This document shows, piece after piece, positions 1 to 10,052 of a stretch of DNA of 64,000 nt. Origin of the DNA: Hesseltinella vesiculosa (Eukaryota > Mucoromycota > Mucoromycetes > Mucorales > Cunninghamellaceae); the NCBI GenBank assembly GCA_002104935.1, contig MCGT01000055.1, positions 1-64,000 of the forward strand, written 5' to 3'. Under the pieces are notes generated by a model. It worked only from the letters and a program-made list of their open reading frames with translations, was not told the DNA's origin and searched no databases. A program made the translations under genes and the position numbers. The stretch's first letter is position 1. Each line of letters opens with the position of its first letter.

Positions 1-2383
1 TATGGCAACTTGCTGGCTCGCATGCGGCTAGAGTATACATAAAAAGGAGCATGAGATAACGCAAATAGCCCATTTTTGTATTACGTTGGTTGCTGAGGGG
101 TCGAGGTATTTTTGTTGGAGTGACACGAGATGGTGTTCCAAGGCTCCAATTTCGGTGTTAATGGCAGCTGTAGCTGTACCATGTCGATCTAGCGCATGGT
201 TCATTTCTCGAGCAAATTGGTGCTTGTCTTCTTCGGGTCGAGTTTCAGAGTGCATACCAAGTGGCTGGTCCAAGGTTATGCGCTTCATCTGGTCCATCAA
301 CTCATCATGTCGTTCGCTCAAGCGCCGAAGATTTTCCAAGCGTGATTTCGTCTTGCTATACTCATCCTTGATTTGCAACAAATGAGCATGCCATTTTCGT
401 TGCATCTGTCGCTTTCGTTGCTTCCGATTTTTCCTTGTCTTATGCTTGTCTCGGCAACGTCGGGTGTACTTGCGAGATCCAGTGGTGATGATATTGGCAG
501 CTGTGGCAATTGCTCGTTGTTTGCCTTTGACTAATTCGAAGTTGGAGATCGCATGGTCTGTGTTGTAAAAAGCAAAGGTTGACCCGGAGCATATGAGTTT
601 GTGTCGCACAGTCTGCCGAATGGCAACGGGATCGGCGGTTTTGGTCATTGGCGTGTTCGTCTCAATGTCCGTCATTGTCTCGTAGGCATGCATTTGCTCA
701 GGCACCGATGGCAGGGCCTGGATCTTGCGACGATTCAGATCTCGTTGAATTGGTGACTCCTTGCTGGTGGTGCAATACTCTTTCATCGACATTCGGCGTA
801 CCGCATGAGGTTCATGGCCTTGTCCAAAGGAGGTGGTCATTACTGCGCGCCGTCCAGGATCAATACCACAGAGAGTGAAGCCAGCAACGTCTTGGTTGGC
901 CAGGTCGGGTGTGTGAATGGCAGGTGGATCAGGACCATGAGGTAGGCGGGCAAAGACAATCCGTTCGCATCACACCAGAAAAAAAATGGCCACGAATCCA
1001 TGCCCGGTGGAGTGATTCAAAACAAAAAAAAAAAAAAGGTTAGCGACCTAATGCTCGTTTTTTTCTTTCCACATTATCCCTCCTGCATCTATCCATGTAC
1101 CTCGGGTATCCAAGCTTTTCAAAAGCGAACACTTGCCAAAAGACGTGTAACTTGGGCAAAAAGGGGGGCAATCTTGTCACTTGGTTGTTTGGTGATTGCC
1201 GAGAGCCTGTGAGTGATATGACGTTTTCAGGTGTGACGTCCACGAACCGAGGTTTGGATGAAGGAAGCGGCAAGAGTGTGAATGAGGGCACTTCGACATC
1301 GTTTTCATCATCATTAGTTGCACGGTAATGATCATATACGTCGAGTATTGTTCGTAAAATTGGTAGATGTCGGCCAGGGTCCGCACGCAGCGTCTCTTGG
1401 GTAATCGTTGGTAACTGTGGAGGTTTCATCGCCCATAGTTCGTTCAAAACAAGCACCGTAAGCGGCCTATGTCGTTCTGGTATTTCCACAGGTAAGGGTT
1501 CCATATTTCGGGTAACCATGGCAAAGTTTTGGTAGACGTAATCCTTGATGATAGCAAGGCTTCTGGAAGGAGGTGCCTACAAAGAAATGAAAAAAAAAAT
1601 ATGGATGTCAGTCAAGTTTGGACAAGTCCCTTTTTTTTTCTATCTGCTTCCTACCTCACCGTCAACAGCAAAGCGAAATTTCACGAACTTCTTGATTCGG
1701 CCTTCAAAGTTCTCCGTAATGTGATTACGGTTTGCAGAAGCCTGAAGCTTACAGGCCATGGACAGCTCGGTGGTATGACCAGGGGTGTCATATGTGGCGA
1801 CGTTGATCAAATCTTGGTTGAATTCATGCCAGTGAGTTAGAACAGGACCTGGCACACGTTCATCGGACCGTTCCAGGAATGCATTCAAGTGACCATGTGC
1901 TAATTGAGTCATTAAGTAAAAGCCGTCCTGTGTAAACAAAAAAGGCTGGACTTGATCGGGGTGATGGGTGGCATTATCCAGCAGGAAAAGTTGTAGCCGT
2001 GTCATTGTCCTACGCAGATAATCGGACTTGGCGCGAATGTTGGTGATCAGGACGTTGCGATAGGTTGGTCGGACAATGGCATCCAAGCTACGGATGCGAG
2101 TGTAATCTTCAGAGGCAGGCAAACGTGATGCCATGAATTGCTTCTTGCTTAAAGCTCTGAATGGGCAGGCAGGGTTGGACGATCGCGAGTGGCCAGGAAG
2201 ACCGCAGGTTGGGCATGTTTCAGGCGGGTGTTGATTTCGTGCTGCCTCTAGCAGCTGCTCATCGCCAAGACGCTGAAGATCGTTGATCTCGTTCATCATA
2301 TCCCGATCAGAACTTGTTGTGGCCACGATTGCTATCAAAAATAAAAGGTAAATAGCCATGCAAAAGCTGAAAAGAAGCTGCAT
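1..2383 (-). CDS. Fanzor-type RNA-guided nuclease, partial at window edge
   Basis: This reads as a Fanzor protein, the eukaryotic relative of transposon TnpB, a RuvC-fold nuclease guided by an omega-RNA. Exon A (about 2383 or 2299 to 1655) has a zinc-knuckle-like segment CPTCGLPGHSRSSNPACPF and a helical region ending ENFEGRIKKFVKFRFAVDGE. A GT-AG intron (1654-1577) joins in phase to exon B (1576 to about 1100), which carries PSFTLLPLPSSKPRFVDV. Exon C (about 960 to 85) holds the RuvC-I motif GIDPGRR with its catalytic Asp, then KGKQRAIATAANI and a basic stretch. A 57-nt intron (84-28) leads to a last exon that runs off the window. RuvC-II, the zinc ribbon and RuvC-III would therefore lie outside. 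Between exons B and C no AG acceptor restores the frame, so this copy may carry a frameshift. The family call rests on remembered family motifs; the start is uncertain. Confidence 0.72.
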
Positions 2384-2399
2384 TTACGATGTGATGGAG

Positions 2400-3856
2400 G
2401 GACATCAAATGGACATTGTCGAGATCGGCTTGTTTGATGATGAGGTGAACCACAAGCCTCGCAAACACGTAATCCTAGTTATAAAAACGAAGTCAATACC
2501 AATGCCGACGTTGTACTCTCATTGCATATTACCACTCCGGTGCTTCCGCACCCATGTTAGCAGGATCATGGCTTGCTGGCGTGTCAGTAGATGAGTTGTA
2601 GCGAAGCGGTCTTCATCACGTGTCATTTCAATCAGCTTTGCTGTTGGTACATTAATATGGATCAAAAACCAACATTGCATGATATTTTTGCTGGGTCCTA
2701 ACGGTAGATGTTGTTGTTCCATGAATACAATAATAAGGAATGATGAAAGAAAAACGAGAATAAGAGAGGAAAAAAAAGCGCGACGCCTTTTCCTTCCGCT
2801 GGTCCTGCATTATTTTGTTTTCTCCTTCAAACAACTTTGCTTGATGTTACAAACCAACTACCCATCTGTTCGGCCGCATCTTCCTGGTATTTATGTAGGT
2901 GCAGAACACGTCAGAGATATGCTTGACAACCTTCACCATCTTCCTATCAAACAACAACGTTTTGTATTACGGTTGTTGATTGAAAATTTCCCCATGGAAC
3001 CCCTCGTTTGGATATTAGCCATAGAGCTATGGTAGCCGTAAAACATTGTCCAGCTCCGTCTTGGTCTTGCTGTGGTCCTTGGCATTCTACAGTTACGCCT
3101 TAATGTGCCGTTGGATTTCAAGAATGGGGGCCTCCTTGGCCTCCGTTTCATCGTTAATCCTTAGCAGAGGTTTTTGATCCTATAATTGCTGAGCACGACG
3201 CTTACCCAGGACGAAAGTACAAAGGAAAAAAAAACGCGAAAAACAGAAAAAAGAACAGGGATGAAGTGATGAGATTGAATCGACGTGAGAACGAGGGTTT
3301 GAGAGTGGGCACGGAATGAAATGTTTTTGGAAATCAAGGGCAGAAAGCGTTTGTCCTTCAGCAAATGGAGGGAGGTGCAGTGATATTCTTCCAAGTACCA
3401 AACCTCTTTCCCTTTAGTCAATCAAGGAAAGCCCAGGTTCTGAAAACATGCAGGGTGAAAAAGCTTGAATGTGGTCTATTGGCTATGTCTCCGTTGACTT
3501 TCTATCCTCACCTCTTGGCATTCATTTCGCCAGACGACACATTTATCCTGAAACATGCGACATTGTTTTGATTAAAAAAAAGTGGAAACAATGTAAAGTG
3601 AAATGGGAACTGCTCAGCTGGGAGTGATGAGGCGGTTCAACGAAAAAAAAAGGAAGGATCGTCCTATTTAATGGCTCTCAGTACTCTGCATGCCTTTTTT
3701 CTTCTCTTTTCCTTGCTTGAACCGTTTATATTTATTCATTTTCTACAGACACGTAGCCCAATCAATTTATTATGGTCGTTTCGACCATGCTAACCAAAGC
3801 TGTCAGTGCTTTTCAGGCCAAAAAAAAAAAAAGAAACGGATTGTGCAAGCCCCGCT
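2400..3856. other. No supported gene; short coding-like fragments
   Basis: Only short reading frames occur here. A plus-strand stretch (about 2832-3033, ending FPMEPLVWILAIELW) and a minus-strand stretch (2519-2660, with TRDEDRFATTHLLTRQQ) look more protein-like than random, but I recognise neither and cannot build an intron model. They could be eroded gene or transposon pieces next to the Fanzor gene. The rest is AT-rich with A/T homopolymers. Confidence 0.3.
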
Positions 3857-4085
3857 TTTTTTTTTTTTTTTACTGTACTCACTCAGTTGCGTAAATATCG
3901 AGTAATGCTGGTTCGAAAAAAAAGACAGACATCGATATGGCTCATACAGTATCCATCTCTCTAATCACAATCCGTTTCTTTTTTTTTTTTTACTGTACTC
4001 ACTCAGTTGCGTAAATATCGAGTAATGCTGGTTCGAAAAAAAAGACAGACATCGATATGGCTCATACAGTATCCATCTCTCTAAT
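3857..4085. repeat. Direct tandem duplication, 95-bp identical core
   Basis: Bases 3871-3965 and 3991-4085 are identical over 95 bp with a period of 120 bp. Both copies are preceded by a T-run (from about 3857 and 3980). The 25-bp spacer shares the T-run but otherwise differs. No reading frame of note crosses it. The unit is not seen elsewhere in the window. Confidence 0.95.
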
Positions 4086-4487
4086 TGTAATAAGCCCTCT
4101 CACAGGTCTTACAGTAGTTGGCATGCATCATCACTACAGTGTGGGTATCGACACCCCGCTTAGGCCCTGTCACAAGCACGGGTCACCTGCTTGTTGTGAT
4201 TCAATTGTAGTGTACCGAAATCGTCGGTTTGGCCAGGTTTCACCGAAACCATGGCCTCGTGTCACCTACCTGGCTGGCGCGCAGTGCCTAGATTTTTTTT
4301 TTCTTTTGGAGAGAAAGAGAGAGAGAGATCCAACAATGGCCATGAAAAATGATAAAAATAAAAAAAGTATACCGGTATGATACAGTATCTGGTGATGGGC
4401 GGCCATTGACCAATGATAGGCTTTGATCTGAGAATTAAAATAAAAATCACACGCAAATGAGAAAGAACATGCTGCAACAATCACATG
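4086..4487. other. Gene-free flank of the Mutator-like element
   Basis: No supported gene. It contains a short GA-rich microsatellite (about 4311-4327) and ends at the target-site duplication of the transposon. This was probably ordinary intergenic DNA before insertion, continuous with the sequence now at 8460 onward. Confidence 0.5.
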
Positions 4488-4496
4488 CAAAAATGA
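4488..4496. repeat. Left 9-bp target-site duplication of MULE
   Basis: The nine bases caaaaatga directly abut the left inverted repeat and recur at 8451-8459 directly outside the right one. A 9-bp duplication is the hallmark size for Mutator-superfamily insertion. Confidence 0.93.
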
Positions 4497-4702
4497 ATTT
4501 GAATGAGGAGTTTCAGAGAATACACGGACATAAATGTTACACTGGGCTTGGAATCGTCCAATAAAATGGATTTTCTGTTTTTGGAATTTTCACCTAACAT
4601 CACCCATCCGGGTTCATGTCTCTCTATCCTCACTCAAACCCGGATGCAAAAAAAAGGGGAGGCTGAAAAAAAACATTTTTTTTTTCTTCTTCAACAGCTT
4701 TA
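4497..4702 (+). repeat. Left terminal inverted repeat of MULE
   Basis: It starts atttgaatgaggagtttcag and matches the reverse complement of 8243-8450, diverging after about 205 bp. It contains an internal palindrome: catccgggtt at 4605-4614 and its complement aacccggatg at 4637-4646, separated by 22 nt, able to form a hairpin. Confidence 0.93.
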
Positions 4703-4724
4703 TAACTTTATAATGTGACGCTCG

Positions 4725-7041
4725 CTAAGGCAAATAGAACGTGTTTCTATTATTGCCCCTCCATGTTCTAGGCGTATTGTTAGCTCGCCTAGCTCGCTGC
4801 ACGTCAGCCAAGTACTGATCTAAATCGGTGGCGATAGCTTCATCAAAACGAACAATCTGCTCCGCTGGCATCACTTCACGGTAGCTTTGTGACAAAGCTT
4901 CAAGGTGGCTGGCTGCCTCAGTAATCCCTTGGTCGAGCTGTCGTACCCGTGTAGACCTTGAACCAATGCGCGATTCGACATCTTGAAGGGCACGAATTGC
5001 GGCCCGGCGCTCCTCATCCAAAGCTTGAAGCTCTTCTTGGGCAGTTTGGCGCTCTTGGAGATATACACGCTGTGCTTGTCTTATGTCTCTCATGGATTGT
5101 TCTAGGTGTTGAACAGTCTCTCCTGTGGTAGGTAATCTAGGGTGGAGTTGAAGACGGCGTCTTGTAGAAGTGCGAGGCATGTCATCGTCACTTTCACCAA
5201 TGGTGATAAAGGCTGGGTGTTGACGGTCAGTTAAATTGCTCGGCGAAGTCGCCAATGCTCGGGGTCGGCGGCGCGGTATGAACAAAACATCACCATCGAT
5301 ATTGGGCGACGTTAGAGTATGATGTGGTGGAGGCTGAAGAGGTGATGAAGGCTGTGATGTAGGGATTGGCACAGGCTGAGGACGGGGTGGTTGCGGTAGG
5401 GCAGAAAAGTCGATAGGTGGAGATCTTGGCCGGGACAACTCGGGGTTTGCAGCAGGATCAACGACGAGGTTTGGCTCAAAAACAGGGAGCGGTGTGAATG
5501 GAGCGGCTTCCTCACTCTAAAAAAAAAAAAATTAACCTTCGCAAATATATTTTTGCTCATATCTTTGCCGTACATGAATAAGTTGGATATATGGAGGAGC
5601 CTGCTTCCTTGTAATCAGGTATCTGCGAGGCTGTAACAATCCTACGCTGTTACCATATCCGTGGCCTCCGTTGACAAGATGCTTGCAGAGGAGAAAGCGG
5701 TTGTGAATAAAGTATGGGCAGCTGCATACCCAACGCTCAACATCCACTTGGTACAACTCATTTCGATCATCATCAATTTGGAGGTCATTAAGCTTTCTCC
5801 ATTCAGCCCTAAATTCATTTTCCCAAGAGGGCACAACTCGTCTCTCAGCAACCTTTTGGTTAAATGATAGGATAAGTCTTCGACATTGCCTTGAAATCAT
5901 AATAAAAACCAAATAGTCTGTTCTTGGTCGATTGTGATGGTGCAGGTGGATCCTTGATAAAGAAGAAGTGTTAGGCCCTACACTGGAAAGTGATAGTTTT
6001 TTTTAAAGAAGAAAAAATAACCTTTTTAAGACGCGCCAGTGTGCCTCGACGAGCATCGTTGTTTTGCCAGCGGGAATTTCATCTCTTGCACTTCTTGCCC
6101 ACTTAACCCATTGAACCTCGGTGTACCAATGGCTGTACAAGTAGATCCATACAAACAATAAATTTTGACTATGGCAAAAATCATAGATTTGTTGTGTAGC
6201 AAACTCATGAATTTCGGCTGAAGTGAAGGTGCGCGCTGGGCCTGAAATTTAAATAAACCATGAAAGACTGTCCAAATTTGGTAAGTCACCCGTTGATTTT
6301 TTTTTTACCATCGTTCATGAAAATCGGAATGAGGTGGTGGAGGTTGCTATGTTTTTCGATCATTTCGGCAATTTGTTTTCTGAAGGATTTACTGCAAAGC
6401 ATCCCTGTGGTAGCGGTTTGGTAATCTTGTCGCGTAAAATTGACGTCGACGAATGAGAATTCAGCGTGCGCTTGGGCAGGATTGTAATTGCGAAACAGCG
6501 CGGCTCCTCTTGTTGGCTTTGAAAGGTATAATTCGACTGCTCTCTTGATGTGCCAGGTACACAGTCTAAGTGTCCGTTCGCCGAAGACGTTCAGAATCGC
6601 AGTGAGCTGGCCACTGTCTTTGTCACTGAATAAAAAACGAGGGCGAAGTCCATGCTGGTCTTTTAGAGTTCGCAGAAACTGCTCAATTGCATTGACACGG
6701 TAGGGGGTCAAGCTGTCTTCACGCTCATGGTCATCAGAGTTCTCACCAAGAGGTGCGGCTGGTGTTGGGCGCTTTACAAGAAGGTAAGCAACGGGGAATC
6801 CAGATCCTCTAATATTGGCAATTAAGCCAAAGAGCTCGTACATTTCTCGATTGGTTTTGAATGTAGAGTCGATATGGAACTCTGTTATTTCTTCAGAGCG
6901 TTCGCCGATGCAAACGGAAAGGAAGGGTGTGAAGAAACTGAAGTACTCGTTATCGCCATCGTCGCTGAAAAGTAGCTAAATAACACCGAGAGAATAAAAT
7001 GAATCACGTCGTCCCCATATCTGTCGCTGCACAAATGCAGT

Positions 7042-7102
<61 letters not shown>

Positions 7103-8103
7103 TTTTTTTTTTTTTACCTGGCCGAAGTTGTCTTGGGTACGCAACTGCACAAGCCGCTGCGCAGATCGCAATGGCGAAAGTCCTTCGGTCTGATAATACC
7201 TGGTTAATGACTGTCTATGCCAGTAGTAAACCTGATAGTAGGTCAGGCCAGCATCAGGAAAGTGCTCAGAAGCATCGTTGTACACGTCAACGGCGTCACG
7301 GCTGGGAGCTGCGCTATGAATGTACCGCCTAACTTCAGGGTCGACGGAGCGGCGGTGTGACGAATGCAAAAGGGGGTGGTTGCTGTCATCATGTCGCAAA
7401 GTACAATGGATCCAACGGTGGCGAACGTCCACAAAGCCGATAAGCCGACCACGGCAATCGTGAGTCACAATCCTATCATGCAATCGTCGAAGCTCAGACT
7501 CTACAAGTTTAAAAGCGCAAAGTATTATTTCCGATTTACTACGCGTACCCAGCATTGCCACATTTACCTGGGATTTGTTGTTGAAAGTCGCTTGAGTTTC
7601 TACAGGATGCGTAAAAGGCAATAGCGGAGCGTCTTGAAGGATCATGGATCAGCTTCAAATAAAACTCGAAGCCTGATACATCAAAGAGGTGCACAATAAA
7701 ACGACGCACGATCTCGCCAACTGGCATGTCGACAAAGTTGCTCGGAAGGTGCATATTGATCGGTAGGGAAGGATTATGACGGAATTGGGAGTAAAACTCA
7801 TCCAGCTCATCCCAGTTTATCATTGCTTCTGGTGGGGGGGGATCTTTGCTGGGTGCCACTGTTTCGGCAACGGATACAAGTGAGATACCAGCATCTGCGT
7901 CCTTCAAAATGCACTAAAGGCCGTTTACACTTGCAATCGCTACAGCGAGCGAAGGGTGCTGGCGCAGTAACTGCAGGATCTGCTGGCTCCAAACGAGGGT
8001 GAGGTTCGGTTATTGGAAACCTGTAACTGGATTCCGCGTTTTGCCTTGCAATAAAGTTTTCAATTGAGGAGTTCACAAGGCGGCTAAGAGTGCGGGATGA
8101 CAT
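4725..8103 (-). pseudogene. MULE transposase with SWIM zinc finger, one frameshift
   Basis: Six exons read on the minus strand: 8103-7568, 7500-7118, 6975-6309, 6241-6022, 5982-5574 and 5516-4725, all with GT-AG introns. The N-terminus (from MSSRTLSRLV) has a zinc-binding segment (CSDCKCKRP, later CIRCRN). The DDE core follows: first Asp in HIDSTFKTN (about 6870), second Asp in LFSDKDSGQ (about 6630) with LCTWHI after it, and the Glu in MLVEAHWRVLK (about 6046). A SWIM finger CSCPYFIHNRFLLCKHLV lies near 5700. The tail is proline-rich, then coiled coil. The exon sum is 3,007 nt, one over a multiple of three. The frame breaks at a run of eight C (G on the plus strand, 7834-7841); seven C would give about 1,001 residues. 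It is either an inactivated gene or an assembly error. Confidence 0.9.
7045..7101. repeat. (CT/GA)n microsatellite in transposase intron 2
   Basis: An uninterrupted run of about 28 CT units (GA on the coding strand) lies inside intron 2 of the transposase (7117-6976), directly after the A-run that follows the splice donor. Confidence 0.95.
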
Positions 8104-8242
8104 GCTGTAATAAATTGGGAAACAAGATATTAATACAGCATAAAAATAAATAGAGCGGTTATTATGTGAGCTCATACTACAGCTTACATAATAAAGCAAC
8201 TAGTGCGATTGACAAAAAAAGGAAGAAAATATTATACAGTAG

Positions 8243-8450
8243 TAAAGCTGTTGAAGAAGAAGAAAAAAAAATGTTTTTTTTCAGCCTCCCCTTTTTTTTG
8301 CATCCGGGTTTGAGTGAGGATAGAGAGACATGAACCCGGATGGGTGATGTTAGGTGAAAATTCCAAAAACAGAAAATCCATTTTATTGGACGATTCCAAG
8401 CCCAGTGTAACATTTATGTCCGTGTATTCTCTGAAACTCCTCATTCAAAT
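8243..8450 (-). repeat. Right terminal inverted repeat of MULE
   Basis: This is the reverse complement of the left terminus, ending with cattcaaat at 8450. It includes the same internal palindrome. Differences from the left copy are confined to A/T-run and TTC-repeat lengths near the inner end. Confidence 0.93.
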
Positions 8451-8459
8451 CAAAAATGA
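8451..8459. repeat. Right 9-bp target-site duplication of MULE
   Basis: caaaaatga, identical to 4488-4496, immediately outside the right inverted repeat. Confidence 0.93.
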
Positions 8460-9040
8460 GTCATGCTGAGTCCTAAGGCGACTCCTATTGGCTCTGCCAA
8501 AGACCCGAGTCAAAAAAAAAAAAACGTTTGAAAAAGTATAAATACAAGGCCAATTCGTGAAGGATTTCTTCTCTTTTTCTTCTGAGAAAGGTCGAGCAGA
8601 TGGTGCGGTTGGCTTATTAGGTGAAACGCCTAATGTGCTTGTAATTATCTGGCGTTGGTCAGTCCCAAATCATATCTCCTTTCTCCACCCCCCCTATATT
8701 TTAAAATGAAAAAGATTTCTCTACCCTTTCTTATTTGAGATGAGCTTTTGTGAGATGAGAAGCTACTAAGAGGAAAGGGCGAAAAATAACGGAGTTTTCT
8801 TGCCTATTCTTTCTTTGTTCAGTCAACCCACTTTCAACCGTCGTTCTGATAAAAATTATTGTCACGCGCAGATTTTAGAAATGGCTCATTTTCCATTTTG
8901 AATTGACCAAAAATGCAAGCCGAAATGTCTTCCTCTTTTGATGTTGGTTTTTTCTTTTCATTTTCTTGTCTAACTCAGTGGCAGCCAAAAGAAGCCCAAC
9001 GGAAGCTACAGAATTGATAAAGTAAAGTACATGTGTAGAA
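8460..9040. other. Gene-free, promoter-like DNA beside the insertion
   Basis: No gene is supported. An inverted CCAAT (attgg near 8488) and a TATA-like tataaata (about 8538) are followed by a pyrimidine-rich stretch, the look of a plus-strand core promoter, but no coherent frame follows. The transposon may have landed near an old promoter; this is inference only. Confidence 0.3.
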
Positions 9041-9044
9041 CTGT

Positions 9045-9790
9045 AGATCTTGAGAGTACTGTACCGAACTTTGACAACTTCCTTGATATGCAGGCTTTGA
9101 TGCATCATGGCTTCTTTTGCAAATTCGACATGCCATCGTATTTTGTAGGTGGCAAAGGCGACGCCACGGTTGCGAAACACATGGGCACAGTCCAGCTCGC
9201 CCCACTTGCCAAAATGACCTCGAAGGTTTTCGTCCTTGGGGTTGGTGATCCGGCCCACATACAGCGTGTGATTGATGGTCGAGAAGCCACCTACACCGCC
9301 CATGCCCTGACGAAAATCACCTAAGGAAAAAATGGTCAGTGGCCGGGGATCGTTTGGTGGCAAAGATGGCAATACCTGTGTTTATCGCAGCCAAAGCAGT
9401 CGACAGTCGTTTCGACCTCATTGTTGAGTGTTGGCACACATGTCTTTGGCAAAGTAGACACAAAAGAATCTATTGGGATTATGTGTACCTGACCCGGAAT
9501 CCTTGGCAGCACGGCATAGGCTTCCTCGCTGTTCGACACCGAAAATCATAAAAAGGGTGTGAGCGAATTGTACAGCCGTGGCATCAAGGATTGACTATTT
9601 TTTTCGAGACATCAGGTTTCAGGCCAGAGTAACGACTGTGCCAATTGTTGAATGTGCCACCTTCAGGCTGTTTTTCTCGCAAGTGCTTTTCCAACGTGGC
9701 GTTGTCAATCAAGAGCAAATGAAAAGGGCAAAAAACACATCAAAGAAGATTAATGAGTTGTTTGCTTGTCAGATCGTCATGGTCTGATTG
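9045..9790 (-). pseudogene. CWC2: Decayed CWC2 (pre-mRNA splicing factor) copy
   Basis: Pieces of Cwc2/RBM22, which binds U6 snRNA in the NineTeen spliceosome complex, lie in order on the minus strand but in different frames. They are: GGTFNNWHSRYSG (about 9660-9620), part of the CCCH finger FFCVYFAKDMCANTQQ followed by a stop (about 9470-9425), DCFGCDKHR where the family has DCFGRDKH (about 9410-9385), then an RRM with MGGVGGF, TLYVGRI, GHFGKWGEL, GVAFATYK and EFAKEAM (about 9310-9060). After KVRYST the frame enters unrelated sequence where the family continues ATEDPN. Frameshifts, a truncated finger and loss of the C-terminus make this a relic; the working gene must be elsewhere in the genome. 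Confidence 0.8.
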
Positions 9791-10052
9791 ATCCATGTGA
9801 TTACCTGTTGCCGAGCAGGTGCCATTGTTTAAAATAATTGTCAAGATGGTGAGCCGAAAAAAAGAAGAGCCTGCCTGCAGCTTGCCTTTTTTGTCAGCGG
9901 CGACGCTCTGAGCACAGACTGAATCAAATGGAACAAGAGAGACTCACCTTTTTTTTTAAAAAAAAAAAAAAATAAATGAGACGCTGCGCTAGCCAGACTT
10001 GCATCGGTACATTCAGAGGCAACAAGAGCTGACTACGCAGTATGGCACGGTT
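9791..10052. other. Gene-free spacer
   Basis: No supported gene. It contains an adjoining T-run and A-run (about 9951-9972). Confidence 0.4.

Larger units (their letters stand above)
4497..8450 (-). mobile_element. Complete Mutator-like DNA transposon (MULE), 3,954 bp
   Basis: Long terminal inverted repeats of about 205 bp bound the element and differ only by small homopolymer-type indels. A perfect 9-bp target-site duplication flanks it on both sides. It encodes one transposase gene on the minus strand with the DDE residues and SWIM finger expected of the MULE superfamily. The coding sequence ends only about 20 bp inside the left repeat and begins about 140 bp inside the right repeat, so nearly the whole element is gene plus termini. 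Near-identical termini and an intact target duplication indicate recent insertion, although the transposase frame is broken once at a C-run. Confidence 0.93.

Noticed and set aside
3895..3920. ggttcgaa box in the tandem duplication, resembling a tRNA T-loop
   Set aside because: It runs straight into an A-run, and there is no acceptor stem, anticodon arm or A-box at the right distance.
4503..4718. Open frame in the left MULE terminus, mirrored at 8232-8444
   Set aside because: The same frame appears on opposite strands because it lies in the inverted repeat; it has no start context or family and is not a gene.
5517..5536. A 20-nt GT...AG intron at the end of the SWIM exon
   Set aside because: Too short to splice and gives a stop; the 57-nt intron 5573-5517 keeps frame in phase 0.
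7045..7101. Arg-Glu repeat protein segment in the transposase
   Set aside because: The ReRe stretch is a GA microsatellite within an intron with clear donor (7117) and acceptor (6976).
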